Of a DNA stretch of 64,000 nucleotides, positions 16,951 through 25,295 are shown in pieces. Below the pieces are notes generated by a model, which did not search any database, was not told the origin of the DNA, and was given only the letters and a program-made list of their open reading frames with translations. A program made the position numbers and the translations under genes. Location of the stretch: NCBI RefSeq assembly GCF_003219815.1, contig NZ_QJVD01000004.1, forward strand, positions 186,001 to 250,000, read 5' to 3'. The stretch's first letter is position 1; every line of letters starts with the position of its first letter. The DNA is from Arthrobacter livingstonensis (GTDB taxonomy: Bacteria; Actinomycetota; Actinomycetes; Actinomycetales; Micrococcaceae).

Positions 16951-17309
16951 GGTGTTTCCCTTCCCTGTCCTGCTGCCGTTTCCTCTGCAAGGATGTCCGC
17001 GATCCGCCCGGCCCGCTGCCGCCAGATCGCCTCATAGTCGTCGAGCAGCGCCCGGGCCCTTTCCAGGCCGTCGCGGTTGGCGCGCACCAGCTGCTCCCTT
17101 CCGCGCCTTTCCTTGCTGACAAGGTCTGCGCGTTCCAGCACGGCCACATGTTTTTGCACGGCCGCGAAACTCATGGCATAGTGCCGCGCCAGTCCGGAGA
17201 CGGACAGCCCGCCGCCGGTCACCCGACGGACAATGTCCCGTCGGGTGGAATCGGCGAAAGCCTGGAACAGGCGGTCCAACTCGGATTCACAAAGCTCATC
17301 TACAACCAT
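16947..17309 (-). CDS. ArsR-family winged-helix repressor
   Basis: 120 residues. The winged helix spans about 8-85: LDRLFQAFADSTRRDIVRRV, then LSVSGLARHYAMSFAAVQKHVAVLE with recognition helix FAAVQKHV, and the wing ADLVSKERRGREQLV. No cysteine metal site is present, so it is not a metal sensor. A perfect palindrome (17301-17318) covers the start codon, and a -10-like TAACGT on the minus strand (17323-17318) puts the start point within 2 bases of the ATG. It is therefore probably leaderless and self-repressing. It is coupled to the SRPBCC gene downstream. Confidence 0.9.
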   Translation of the reverse strand: MVVDELCESELDRLFQAFADSTRRDIVRRVTGGGLSVSGLARHYAMSFAAVQKHVAVLERADLVSKERRGREQLVRANRDGLERARALLDDYEAIWRQRAGRIADILAEETAAGQGRETP

Positions 17310-17318
17310 TTGGTTGTA
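17301..17318. promoter_or_regulatory. Palindromic operator over the ArsR start codon
   Basis: TACAACCA-TT-TGGTTGTA has perfect 8-bp arms. It overlaps the predicted transcription start and the ATG (17309-17307) of the ArsR gene, as expected of an autoregulatory site. Confidence 0.7.
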
Positions 17319-17444
17319 CGTTACGCCGGTCGGATCCGGCTGTCAAGAGCGAAATTATTGGGCAGGGGACGGCCGTGCGGCATTGATATCCACAAGCTAA
17401 GACCAAGTTGGAGCCGGGGTGGTGGGCGTGTCGTAGGCTGAGGC

Positions 17445-17918
17445 ATGATGCGCACTCAGGACCCCATCGTCATCTTGCAGTCCGGCCCGGTGCAGTGGTG
17501 GGAAGTACTGGGCGCCTTCGGTCCGTTGGCCGCCTTGTTGAGCGCCGGCGTCGCTGGCTTTTTTGCGTGGAAATCGCTTCGTCAGGCGGCAAAAGTGCAG
17601 GACGACAACACCAAGGCTGCTGCGGCGGCACAATCGGAAAATGCCTTGGCGGCGTTACGGTCGCAATGGTGGACGAGGGTCCAGTGGGCCCTCGACTCGG
17701 CACTGTCGGACCACCCTGCCAGACAAAAAGCTGGAAACGACATGATTCGGGCGTTCCTTAGGGAGGATCGCGTACCAAATAGTGATATCGAAGCACTGGA
17801 CGCGGCATGGGAAGACCCGCTGCAGCGTGCTGCAGATCGGCTCGGCATAGACACCTCGTTGGCGCCGGCGGACAATGAAGACAAGGACAACAGCAGGGAG
17901 GAGCCCGGCAATGATTGA
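17445..17918 (+). CDS. Unknown small membrane-anchored protein
   Basis: 157 residues. One hydrophobic segment near the N-terminus (about 23-43, GAFGPLAALLSAGVAGFFAW) is followed by a charged, Ala/Gln-rich helix and a soluble part containing WWTRVQWALDSAL, a pattern I have seen in small uncharacterised actinobacterial proteins. The acidic tail ends SREEPGND. No enzyme motif is visible. TAGGCT at 17434-17439 ends 6 bases before the ATG at 17445, so translation is probably leaderless; ATG 17448 is the alternative. It overlaps the next gene by 8 bases, so the two are probably co-transcribed. Base composition is slightly lower in GC than its neighbours. Confidence 0.65.
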   Translation: MMRTQDPIVILQSGPVQWWEVLGAFGPLAALLSAGVAGFFAWKSLRQAAKVQDDNTKAAAAAQSENALAALRSQWWTRVQWALDSALSDHPARQKAGNDMIRAFLREDRVPNSDIEALDAAWEDPLQRAADRLGIDTSLAPADNEDKDNSREEPGND

Positions 17919-18444
17919 GGACGCGGCCAAGCATGGCGCAGTTGTGGGCCCCGGAGATGATGGCGCCCTCTATGAAATTGTTGAATTCATTCCTGGCGGG
18001 TTGAAGGCACGGGGAAGCGGCGTCAGCCGGTCATCGGCGGCTTCGCCGTCCGCTAAACCGGGGGCTGAAGGCACCATCCGCAAATTTCGGGACCGCTTTG
18101 CCGGAGGGGGCGCCCGCATCGTTTACGGGGGAGCCAAGACTGCCTCGGGGGCGTTCCGACGGAGCCCTGTGACGGGGGGAATCTTGACAAAGATTGTCAT
18201 GGCCGATCGCCCTGAGAGCCTCTTGGTCGAGGGGGAAGCACGTCTCCGGCGGGTGGACGATGACGCTCCCGGGAACCGTGGAATAACAGCTGAAGGCGCC
18301 GTCGAGCCCCTCGCATTGGCTGTAGTGGAAGCGGAAATTTCTGCGGCCAAGCTTCGCATGGAACTGGACGGCAGGCTCGGGCGGACAACTCCGGACTGGG
18401 TACTGCAGGTCGCCGGCCAACAGGCTCAGCCGAAGCCTTCCTAA
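17911..18444 (+). CDS. Unknown protein, partner of the preceding gene
   Basis: 177 residues from ATG 17911, preceded by GGGAGGAG; the frame is open from 17875 but this start has the site. No signal peptide, membrane segment or known motif. The middle is rich in Gly, Arg, Ser and Lys (about 30-90), the C-terminal third has an acidic helix-like stretch (VEPLALAVVEAEISAAKLRM). It overlaps the preceding membrane-anchored gene by 8 bases, which suggests the products act together. I do not recognise the family. Confidence 0.6.
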   Translation: MIEDAAKHGAVVGPGDDGALYEIVEFIPGGLKARGSGVSRSSAASPSAKPGAEGTIRKFRDRFAGGGARIVYGGAKTASGAFRRSPVTGGILTKIVMADRPESLLVEGEARLRRVDDDAPGNRGITAEGAVEPLALAVVEAEISAAKLRMELDGRLGRTTPDWVLQVAGQQAQPKPS

Positions 18445-18587
18445 CCACCCGATCCGACATGCATTGGTGAATTCACCTAGGTGCGCCCGTGGTCTCGCGG
18501 CAGCCTGCGGCGCGACTGGATCACCGATTTGCAGCTGCGCCAGTCGTGCGCCCGGCGCGCGCTCGGGGCGTCTAAACTGGGAACATC

Positions 18588-20087
18588 ATGACTATTGCAG
18601 CCCAGATCCCCACTGTCACCGCTGAAACCCCCGTCAGGGTGCGGTTTTGCCCGTCGCCCACCGGCACGCCCCATGTGGGGCTGATCCGCACGGCCCTGTT
18701 CAACTGGGCCTACGCCCGCCACACCGGCGGGCGGATGGTCTTCCGCATCGAGGACACGGACGCCAAGAGGGACAGCGAGGAAAGCTACCTCCAGCTCCTG
18801 GACGCGCTCAAATGGCTTGGCATCAACTGGGACGAGGGCGTTGAAGCGGGCGGTCCGCACGAGCCCTACCGCCAGTCCGAGCGCGGGGACATCTACCAGG
18901 GCGTCATTGAAAAGCTGGTGGCAGGCGGGCACGTCTACGAGTCCTTTTCGACCCCGGAAGAGGTTGAGGCCCGCCACAAGACCGCCGGCCGGGACGTCAA
19001 GCTGGGCTACGACAACTTTGACCGCGACCTCTCCGCGGAGCAGATCGCCGCTTTCAAGGCAGAGGGCCGCCTGCCTGCCCTGCGCCTGCGCATGCCGGAC
19101 ACGGACCTCACCTTCACAGACCTGGTCCGGGGCGAGATCAACTTCAAGGCAGGATCAGTTCCGGACTACGCCCTTGTCCGCCCCAACGGCGCGCCGCTGT
19201 ACACGCTGGTGAATCCGGTGGACGACGCCATCATGGGGGTCACGCACGTGCTGCGGGGTGAGGACCTGCTCTCCTCCACGCCCCGCCAGGTGGCCCTGTA
19301 TCAGGCCCTTTACGCAGTGGGCGTCGCGAAGTACATGCCGCTGTTCGGCCACCTGCCGTACGTGATGGGCGCCGGCAACAAGAAGCTGTCCAAGCGCGAC
19401 CCCGAATCAAGCCTGTTCCTGCTCCGGGACCGCGGCTTCATCCCCGAGGGCCTGCTCAATTATCTGTCCCTGCTGGGATGGTCGCTCTCCGCCGACGAGG
19501 ACATCTTCACCGTCGAACAGCTCGTGGAGAACTTCGACATCCACGACGTCCTGGGCAACCCCGCCCGCTTCGACATCAAGAAGGCCGAGGCCATCAACGG
19601 CACACATGTGCGCATGCTTGAGGCCACCGACTTCCGCAACCGCCTGGTCCCGTACCTGAAGGCCGCCGGCGTGCTCGGGGAGACCCTGACAGCGCGCGAG
19701 GAAGAGATCCTCAGCGAGGCCGCCCCGCTGGTTCAGGAGCGCATCACCCTGCTGGACGAGGCACCGGAAATGCTGTCCTTCCTTTTCAAGGCTGACGACG
19801 CCGTTGACGTCGCCGACGATGCCCGCAAGGGCCTGCCGGAAAACCTCACCGAAGTCCTCGATGCAGCCCTGGCGGCTCTGGAGCCGGCGGCGGACTGGAC
19901 GGCCGCGAACATCCAGGCAGCCCTGAAGGCGGCCCTGGTGGAGGGGCTGGGCGTGAAGCCGCGGCTGGCCTTTGGCCCCGTCCGCACGGCCGTTTCCGGA
20001 CGCCGCATCTCCCCGCCCCTGTTTGAATCCATGGTCATCCTGGGCAAGGACTCCTCGCTGGCCCGGCTGAAGGCCTTCCGGGGCTAA
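18588..20087 (+). CDS. gltX: Glutamyl-tRNA synthetase
   Basis: 499 residues, normal for the bacterial enzyme. It charges tRNA-Glu, and in organisms lacking GlnRS also tRNA-Gln, with glutamate. The HIGH-type motif is [10 protein letters not shown] (22-31) and the KMSKS-type motif is KKLSKRD (265-271). A -10 box TAAACT (18573-18578) puts the transcription start 3 bases before the ATG, so the mRNA has almost no leader. The tRNA-Gln and tRNA-Glu genes lie 3 kb downstream, both substrates of this enzyme in the indirect glutaminylation pathway. Confidence 0.97.
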   Translation: MTIAAQIPTVTAETPVRVRFCPSPTGTPHVGLIRTALFNWAYARHTGGRMVFRIEDTDAKRDSEESYLQLLDALKWLGINWDEGVEAGGPHEPYRQSERGDIYQGVIEKLVAGGHVYESFSTPEEVEARHKTAGRDVKLGYDNFDRDLSAEQIAAFKAEGRLPALRLRMPDTDLTFTDLVRGEINFKAGSVPDYALVRPNGAPLYTLVNPVDDAIMGVTHVLRGEDLLSSTPRQVALYQALYAVGVAKYMPLFGHLPYVMGAGNKKLSKRDPESSLFLLRDRGFIPEGLLNYLSLLGWSLSADEDIFTVEQLVENFDIHDVLGNPARFDIKKAEAINGTHVRMLEATDFRNRLVPYLKAAGVLGETLTAREEEILSEAAPLVQERITLLDEAPEMLSFLFKADDAVDVADDARKGLPENLTEVLDAALAALEPAADWTAANIQAALKAALVEGLGVKPRLAFGPVRTAVSGRRISPPLFESMVILGKDSSLARLKAFRG

Positions 20088-20903
20088 TTGGGCTTGGTAC
20101 ACAACGCAGCGAATGACACCCCGGGCCGGTCGGGGCACCCGGGCCGCGGCCCGGTCGCCCCGACCGGCCCGGTCGCGGGCCCGGTCAGTGGCGTCCTGTT
20201 TGACATTGACGACACCCTGGTGGACCTGCACGCGGCCATGAAGGATGCCATGGTTGTGGCCGGCAGGGCGCTGCTGCCGGACTTCGGCACGGCAGACTGG
20301 GACGGGTTTGCCGCGCTCTACATGGCGGATGCGGAAAACTTCTACGATCGCTACGTGGCGGGCGAGTTCACGTTCAGCGAGCAGCGCGGCCTCCGGGCGC
20401 GGGCGGTATTTACCCACCTCCGCCTGCATGGCTTTGACGCCCGGGCGGAGCAGGAGTGGATTGAGGACTTCGAACGGGCCCAGCCACGCTCCATCAAGGC
20501 CTACCCGGACGTCCTCCCGGCCCTGGACGTCCTGGACGCGGCGGGCATTCCCTACGGTGCCGTCAGCAACAACGTCCACGATTACCAGCGCGCCAAGCTG
20601 GACCACGCCGGCCTGCAGCGCATCGAGGTCCTGGTGGGCATTGACACAGTCAACGCCGCCAAGCCCGAACCAAAGGTTTTTTGGGAAGGCTGCCGGCTGC
20701 TCGGCACCGCGCCGGCCGAGACCCTGTACGTGGGGGATAACTACCTAATTGACGGCGTGGGCTCCGCCCGGGCGGGGCTGTTGGCGGTCTGGCTGGACAG
20801 AAAAGGCAGGGGCGCGCCTTCGGACGCGGAAGGGAGCTGCGTGCGCGTGGTGGTGGGCCTGGGGGAGCTGGGCGCGCTCACAGCGTCACCTCTACCTTTT
20901 TAG
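20088..20903 (+). CDS. HAD-superfamily hydrolase
   Basis: 271 residues if it starts at TTG 20088, directly after the gltX stop; TTG 20094 is equally possible. Motif I is FDIDDTLVD with nucleophile Asp39 and Asp41, motif II is the SNN after GAV near 155, motif III KPEPKVFW near 185 and motif IV YVGDNYLIDGVGS near 216. It is a phosphatase of the HAD type; the substrate is unknown. The first 35 or so residues (GRSGHPGRGPVAPTGPVAG) are encoded by a strong GC-rich hairpin (20123-20170) and match no HAD domain, so the start is uncertain. It overlaps the end of the minus-strand phosphoesterase gene by 4 bases. Confidence 0.85.
   Translation: MGLVHNAANDTPGRSGHPGRGPVAPTGPVAGPVSGVLFDIDDTLVDLHAAMKDAMVVAGRALLPDFGTADWDGFAALYMADAENFYDRYVAGEFTFSEQRGLRARAVFTHLRLHGFDARAEQEWIEDFERAQPRSIKAYPDVLPALDVLDAAGIPYGAVSNNVHDYQRAKLDHAGLQRIEVLVGIDTVNAAKPEPKVFWEGCRLLGTAPAETLYVGDNYLIDGVGSARAGLLAVWLDRKGRGAPSDAEGSCVRVVVGLGELGALTASPLPF
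20123..20170. terminator. GC-rich hairpin just after gltX, inside the HAD reading frame
   Basis: Perfect 14-bp arms at 20123-20136 and 20157-20170. The loop is itself a palindrome (CCGGGCCGCGGCCCGG, 20139-20154). There is no T-run. It could end or attenuate the gltX transcript. Confidence 0.5.
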
Positions 20904-22747
20904 AACGGCTTCTTGAGCAGCAGCTCCACGTTCTGGTCCTTGGCCGCCCCGGTGCGTTTTTTCGCGCTCGGATCGGGTGAGTTTAGGGCCAATTCCGCGC
21001 TGAAGGCGGCAAGCTCTGCCGATGTGAATTGAGTGCTGTAATTGAGTCTCAAGGCATCTGAGTGGTCTATCATCACGCCGACAATCGACAACGAACCATC
21101 CATGTTGTCAATGACTTCCACTGACCGCGATTGCTGTGGAAAATCGACGTGCGAAGCAGTGTTGACTTCCCAAAAGCCATGCGGGCCATTGTTGCTCCTG
21201 CGTGGCCAAACGGTGTTTCGGTGGTAGTGGCCGTTAAGCCACAGGACCACATTCGGGTAGCAGCCGATCAGCTCATGAATCAGCTCTTGACTGGTGATGG
21301 CCTTGTTATCAGTGGAACCCGTCCGAAGCGGTCCGAAAGAAGATGATGGGTGGTGGCTGAACAGAACCACCAATTGGTCCTTTACGTCCTGGTAGACCGT
21401 ATTGCCTTGTTCGTCATAGCGCACAGCTGAAACGCGATTCAATTCGGACTCCAACCATGCGGCCTGCTTGGAATCGATGGACCCGCGACCGCCACCGGTG
21501 GGGTCCGTCGTGTCCAGCATGAGCCCAACCATTCCGTCGGTTAGCTGGAACCGGTAGTACGCAGTTCCCGTCCGCACATTGTCTACTGTGAACCCGTGGC
21601 CCGCCGGGCCGTGTGGACCGGCATTGATGAGGTGGGCGCTCATAAACTCAGTCTTCGACACCTGTCGGCGTTCCGCCGACGGCTTGACCGATCGGCCCGG
21701 CATGGTGGCTAGGATCTTCTTGATCTGAGGCTGCGTCGACGAGTTCATTTTCTCTACAAATGACTTGTAGTCGTCTCCTTTGGGGAGTCCCACTATGAGC
21801 TTGTCCGAAGTGGCCATTGCTGCGTAGTAGTTTTCGATAGGCGTCTCCAATGCGCTAACCCCACCGTGGGCAAGCTGATCGTGGTTGCCGAACCCCGAAT
21901 ACCACGGGACATTGGCACCTTCAGTCGATACGAGTTCGGAGGCTCTGAAGAGCAGGTGTTTCGCGACGGGAAATCCGTACTTGTCCTGCCATACGCGTGA
22001 CGGTGAATTGCTTTTCGGTGGAGTCGGCTGCCAGATAAATCGACCTATGGCCTCCGGTAGGGAGATCGGCGATTGCAAGCTGGTGGGGTTGCCGGGAAAT
22101 GCAAAGGCTGATGTCTTTTCTCCGTTGAGCGTTTCGATGAACGCATGAACCTCGTTGGTGCCGCGGTTGTCGCTGGCGTCGCCGGTCGAGATGTAGAAAT
22201 CAAAGAGGCGTCCGGTTGCCGGACCGCGGCGCACAGCATTGAGGCGGCGAATCATGGCATCCATTACCTGGATCGTCAGCGAATCTTGCGGCCGGAAGTA
22301 GGCCGTTTCCTTGTCAGCAAGCTCCCTGGTTGGTTTCAAAAACGCGAGGGCCGTTTGTGCCGGCGACGTTGGGTCCATGATGTGCGTGTCGGTAATATGA
22401 CCAAAGGCTGCCAAGGCCTTGCGTGTCGCCGAGCGCTTCGCATTGGCGTGGTAAAGGTCTTCCCGAACAACCATCTTTTGAGGGTCGTCCATAGCTAGAC
22501 GACGGTACGGCTTCTTCGGGTCCAACTTGTCCCCGGCCACGATTCGCGCATCAAGCGTTGTCAGACCTTGGGCGTCACCGGAATTCTTGGCGATGGCTGA
22601 GCCGGAAGGGGCTGGCAACGGTGATTTCCTCTCACAGCCAGCAAGTGCCAGGGCGGCCAGTCCCAGGGCGCCACCGGTGATGATTGCCCTGCGGGACGGT
22701 GACGACCAAGCCAAGTATTCGTTGTTACGTTCGTGCGGGTGGTTCAT
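20900..22747 (-). CDS. Exported metallophosphoesterase, TIGR03767 type
   Basis: 615 residues. The N-terminus has SRRAIITGGALGLAALALAGC, kept short here as SRRAIITGG plus LALAGC: a Tat-like or Sec signal with a lipobox Cys38, so it is probably a surface lipoprotein. Metallophosphoesterase ligands are visible in order: ITDTHIMD (Asp120, His122), STGDASD near 190, GFGNHDQ near 275, FSHHPSS near 455 and WLNGHYHRNT near 495. The family hydrolyses phosphate esters with two metal ions; the substrate is unknown. Its GC content is clearly lower than that of gltX or the GTPase genes and it lies between gltX/HAD and the tRNAs, so acquisition by transfer is plausible. Confidence 0.85.
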   Translation of the reverse strand: MNHPHERNNEYLAWSSPSRRAIITGGALGLAALALAGCERKSPLPAPSGSAIAKNSGDAQGLTTLDARIVAGDKLDPKKPYRRLAMDDPQKMVVREDLYHANAKRSATRKALAAFGHITDTHIMDPTSPAQTALAFLKPTRELADKETAYFRPQDSLTIQVMDAMIRRLNAVRRGPATGRLFDFYISTGDASDNRGTNEVHAFIETLNGEKTSAFAFPGNPTSLQSPISLPEAIGRFIWQPTPPKSNSPSRVWQDKYGFPVAKHLLFRASELVSTEGANVPWYSGFGNHDQLAHGGVSALETPIENYYAAMATSDKLIVGLPKGDDYKSFVEKMNSSTQPQIKKILATMPGRSVKPSAERRQVSKTEFMSAHLINAGPHGPAGHGFTVDNVRTGTAYYRFQLTDGMVGLMLDTTDPTGGGRGSIDSKQAAWLESELNRVSAVRYDEQGNTVYQDVKDQLVVLFSHHPSSSFGPLRTGSTDNKAITSQELIHELIGCYPNVVLWLNGHYHRNTVWPRRSNNGPHGFWEVNTASHVDFPQQSRSVEVIDNMDGSLSIVGVMIDHSDALRLNYSTQFTSAELAAFSAELALNSPDPSAKKRTGAAKDQNVELLLKKPF

Positions 22748-22939
22748 GGAGAATTAAGGTCCTTGGTCAAGTCGGTCGGCATTGCTGCTGCACGTCACCG
22801 TGGTGTCTGCACCTTCACCGTACGTGCCATTCATGTGCATTTCCAAACAAGCTCCTCCAAGGATTTTGCAGGTGTGCCGCCAGGTCGGACAGCACCGCCC
22901 GGCCTGAGGAAGGCCTCAGGCGCAAGGCCGCCCCCGGTT

Positions 22940-22968
22940 TTGGCGTCTGGCAAAGTCTCGGGTATAGT
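22940..22968 (+). promoter_or_regulatory. Promoter of the tRNA-Gln/tRNA-Glu transcript
   Basis: TTGGCG (22940-22945), 17-bp spacer, TATAGT (22963-22968). This is a near-consensus housekeeping promoter. The start point would be near 22975, about 62 bases before the mature tRNA-Gln end. Confidence 0.7.
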
Positions 22969-23036
22969 TTTATCCCGGCGCGAGGGCCGCTGAAGGACCG
23001 GGGAAACCCGCGGATTTCACGGCAGAACGTGGCCTT

Positions 23037-23108
23037 TGGGATATGGTGTAATTGGCAACACATCGGTTTCTGGTACCGACATTCTAGGTTCGAGTCCTGG
23101 TATCCCAG
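23037..23108 (+). tRNA. tRNA-Gln (CTG anticodon)
   Basis: 72 nt. Acceptor stem TGGGATA (23037-23043) pairs with TATCCCA (23101-23107), discriminator G at 23108. Anticodon stem TCGGT/ACCGA encloses TTCTGGT with anticodon CTG at 23070-23072. The T arm has GGTTCGAGTCC. CCA is not encoded. It is the first gene of a two-tRNA transcript with tRNA-Glu. Confidence 0.95.
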
Positions 23109-23197
23109 CGCTTGCAAAAGCTGCTTTTCGGTTGGAATGCACGGCAAATTTCAGGTATTGTTTCTGAAGTTCGCGCGGCAAAAAGCGGAAGTATTAG

Positions 23198-23270
23198 GGC
23201 CCCATCGTATAGCGGCCTAGTACGCTGCCCTCTCACGGCGGTAACGCGGGTTCGAATCCCGCTGGGGTCA
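23198..23270 (+). tRNA. tRNA-Glu (CTC anticodon)
   Basis: 73 nt, followed by an encoded CCA at 23271-23273. Acceptor stem GGCCCCA (23198-23204) pairs with TGGGGTC (23263-23269), with one G-T pair. The anticodon loop CTCTCAC gives anticodon CTC at 23232-23234; T arm GGTTCGAATCC. Eighty-nine bases separate it from tRNA-Gln and a strong terminator follows. Confidence 0.95.
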
Positions 23271-23276
23271 CCACGC

Positions 23277-23312
23277 AAGGGGCGGAAACTTGAAAAGGTT
23301 TCCGCCCCTTTT
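23277..23312 (+). terminator. Intrinsic terminator after the tRNA genes
   Basis: Perfect 13-bp stem (23277-23289 with 23298-23310) with an 8-nt loop, ending in TTTT (23309-23312). It lies 4 bases after the encoded CCA of tRNA-Glu. Confidence 0.9.
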
Positions 23313-23504
23313 GCGTGCCCGATCGGAAATTGGCGCCCGGGGGTCGTTACTACCATTAGTCGTCGGTGCGCCGGGGCCAATGGTAATAACGGCCCCCGTG
23401 GCCTGCGGAAGCAACAGCGGCCCTGCCATGCAAGTTCACAGATTTCGCACAGCAATGCCGCCCTCCTGCCGTCCGCCTGTCGCGTGGACTGGCATGATGA
23501 TTCT

Positions 23505-25295
23505 GTGAGCCCAACTAATTCCGCCAATTCCGCGCACGACGGCGCAGCCTCCCGGGTGCAGGAGGCTGCAGTGGCGCTGCTGGAGGCGGTTCGCGGCGAA
23601 CTCGCGTCGCTGGAGCTTGCGCTGGAACTGCCCGGCACCGCGGAGGCGCGCCGAACTGCCCGGAGTGCCCTGGGCCAGCTCGACGACTACATCCTGCCCC
23701 GCTACCGCAGCCTGGACGCCCCGCTGCTGGCGGTGGTGGGCGGATCCACGGGGGCCGGGAAGTCCACGCTGGTGAACGCCCTGGCGGGCCACCCCGTCAC
23801 CCGCGCCGGGGCCATCCGCCCCACCACCCGCCAGCCGATTCTCCTGCACCACCCCGCCGATGCGCCCTGGTTTACCTCCACGCGCGTGCTGCCCACCCTG
23901 GCGCGCGTCCACGGCAGGCTGGCCGGGGCCGGCACGCCCGCCACCCTGGCCGGCGCCACCCCGGACGCATCCGCCATGAAGTCCCTGGTGCTCGTGGCGG
24001 ACCCGGCCGTCCCCGAAGGCGTGGCCCTGCTGGATGCCCCGGACGTCGATTCAATCTCCGACGACAACCGCCAGCTTGCCGCCCAGCTGCTGGCCGCGGC
24101 GGACCTTTGGCTTTTTGTCACCACGGCCAACCGGTATGCGGATGCCGTGCCGTGGAAGCTGCTGGTGGATGCCGCCTCCCGCGACATCCTGGTGGCCGTG
24201 GTCCTGGACCGGGTGCCGCCCGGCGCCGAGGAGGAGGTCGGCGCCGACCTTCGCGCCATGCTCACCCGCGAAGGCCTCGGGGAGTCGAAGTTGTTTGTGG
24301 TTCCAGAGGCAGCGCTGGACGCGATGGGCATGCTTCCGTCGGCGAGCTCGGCGCCTATCTCCGGCTGGCTCAGGGACATCGCCGCGGACTCGGCGGGCCG
24401 CGCCGAGATTGCCCGCCGCACACTCAACGGCACGGTGCGGTCGCTGTCCGGCAAGGTGGCCGGGCTGGCGCAGGCTGCCAGGGACCAGCATGACGCCGGC
24501 CGCCAGTTGGCGGACGACGTTACCGATGCGTTTGCTGACGCCGCCATGCGCATTTCGAGGGCCACCAGCGACGGCTCCCTGCTGCGCGGTGAAGTGCTGG
24601 CCCGTTGGCAGGACTTTGTGGGCACGGGCGACTTCTTCCGCGCCATGGAAAGCGGGATCGGCCGGGTTCGGGACCGGATCGGGGCGTTCTTCAAGGGGCA
24701 GCCGCCGCCTGCCGTGAAGGTGGAGGCGGCGATTGAAACTGGTCTGCAGGCGGTGATTGTAGACCAGGCGTCGCGGGCCGCGGAGGACGCGGACCAGCGC
24801 TGGCGTGCCGACCCCGCGGGACGGGCGTTGTTGGGCGCCGAGGACCTCTCCGGCACCACGCCCGGCTTCCCGGCCGAGGTGGCCGCCGAGATCCGCGCCT
24901 GGCAGGGGGACGTGCTGAACCTTATCCGGGCCGAAGGGGCAGTGAAGCGGTCGCAGGCCCGCTGGCTCTCCTTCGGGGTGAACGGCTTGGGCGTGGTGCT
25001 GATGATTGTCGTGTTTTCGCTGACCGGGGGACTCACAGGAGCGGAGATCGGCATCGCGGGGGGCACCGCCGTCGTTGGCCAGAAACTGCTGGAAGCCGTG
25101 TTTGGCGAGGATGCCGTGCGACGGCTGGCCAACGAGGCCCGGCAATCACTGGAAGGGCGCTGCGCGGAGCTTCTGGAACGGCAGCAGCAGCGCTTCCTGG
25201 AACGGATCGGGCCGGTGCAGGACGGCACTGCGCCGCTGGCGGACAGGCTAGACGGGCTGGCCGTGAAGCTGGCGAAACTGGGGGAGGGCGCATGA
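23505..25295 (+). CDS. Dynamin-like membrane GTPase, first of a pair
   Basis: 596 residues from GTG 23505 (MSPTNSANSAHDG); the frame is open much further upstream across the tRNA-Glu gene, which cannot be coding. The G1 motif GGSTGAGKST is at 79-88, a G2-like RPTTRQPI near 105, G3 LLDAPDVDS near 175 and a G4-like VVLDRVPP near 240. A long helical middle part and one or two hydrophobic segments (about 485-525) precede a C-terminal helix. This is the layout of bacterial dynamin-like or YfjP-type GTPases, often mis-labelled ABC transporters. It overlaps the next GTPase gene by 4 bases (ATGA), so the two are probably made together and may form a hetero-complex. Confidence 0.82.
   Translation: MSPTNSANSAHDGAASRVQEAAVALLEAVRGELASLELALELPGTAEARRTARSALGQLDDYILPRYRSLDAPLLAVVGGSTGAGKSTLVNALAGHPVTRAGAIRPTTRQPILLHHPADAPWFTSTRVLPTLARVHGRLAGAGTPATLAGATPDASAMKSLVLVADPAVPEGVALLDAPDVDSISDDNRQLAAQLLAAADLWLFVTTANRYADAVPWKLLVDAASRDILVAVVLDRVPPGAEEEVGADLRAMLTREGLGESKLFVVPEAALDAMGMLPSASSAPISGWLRDIAADSAGRAEIARRTLNGTVRSLSGKVAGLAQAARDQHDAGRQLADDVTDAFADAAMRISRATSDGSLLRGEVLARWQDFVGTGDFFRAMESGIGRVRDRIGAFFKGQPPPAVKVEAAIETGLQAVIVDQASRAAEDADQRWRADPAGRALLGAEDLSGTTPGFPAEVAAEIRAWQGDVLNLIRAEGAVKRSQARWLSFGVNGLGVVLMIVVFSLTGGLTGAEIGIAGGTAVVGQKLLEAVFGEDAVRRLANEARQSLEGRCAELLERQQQRFLERIGPVQDGTAPLADRLDGLAVKLAKLGEGA

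Noticed and set aside
23112-23504. Upstream extension of the first GTPase gene over the tRNA-Glu gene
   Set aside because: It would translate through a tRNA gene and its terminator; GTG 23505 begins the sequence that resembles the family.
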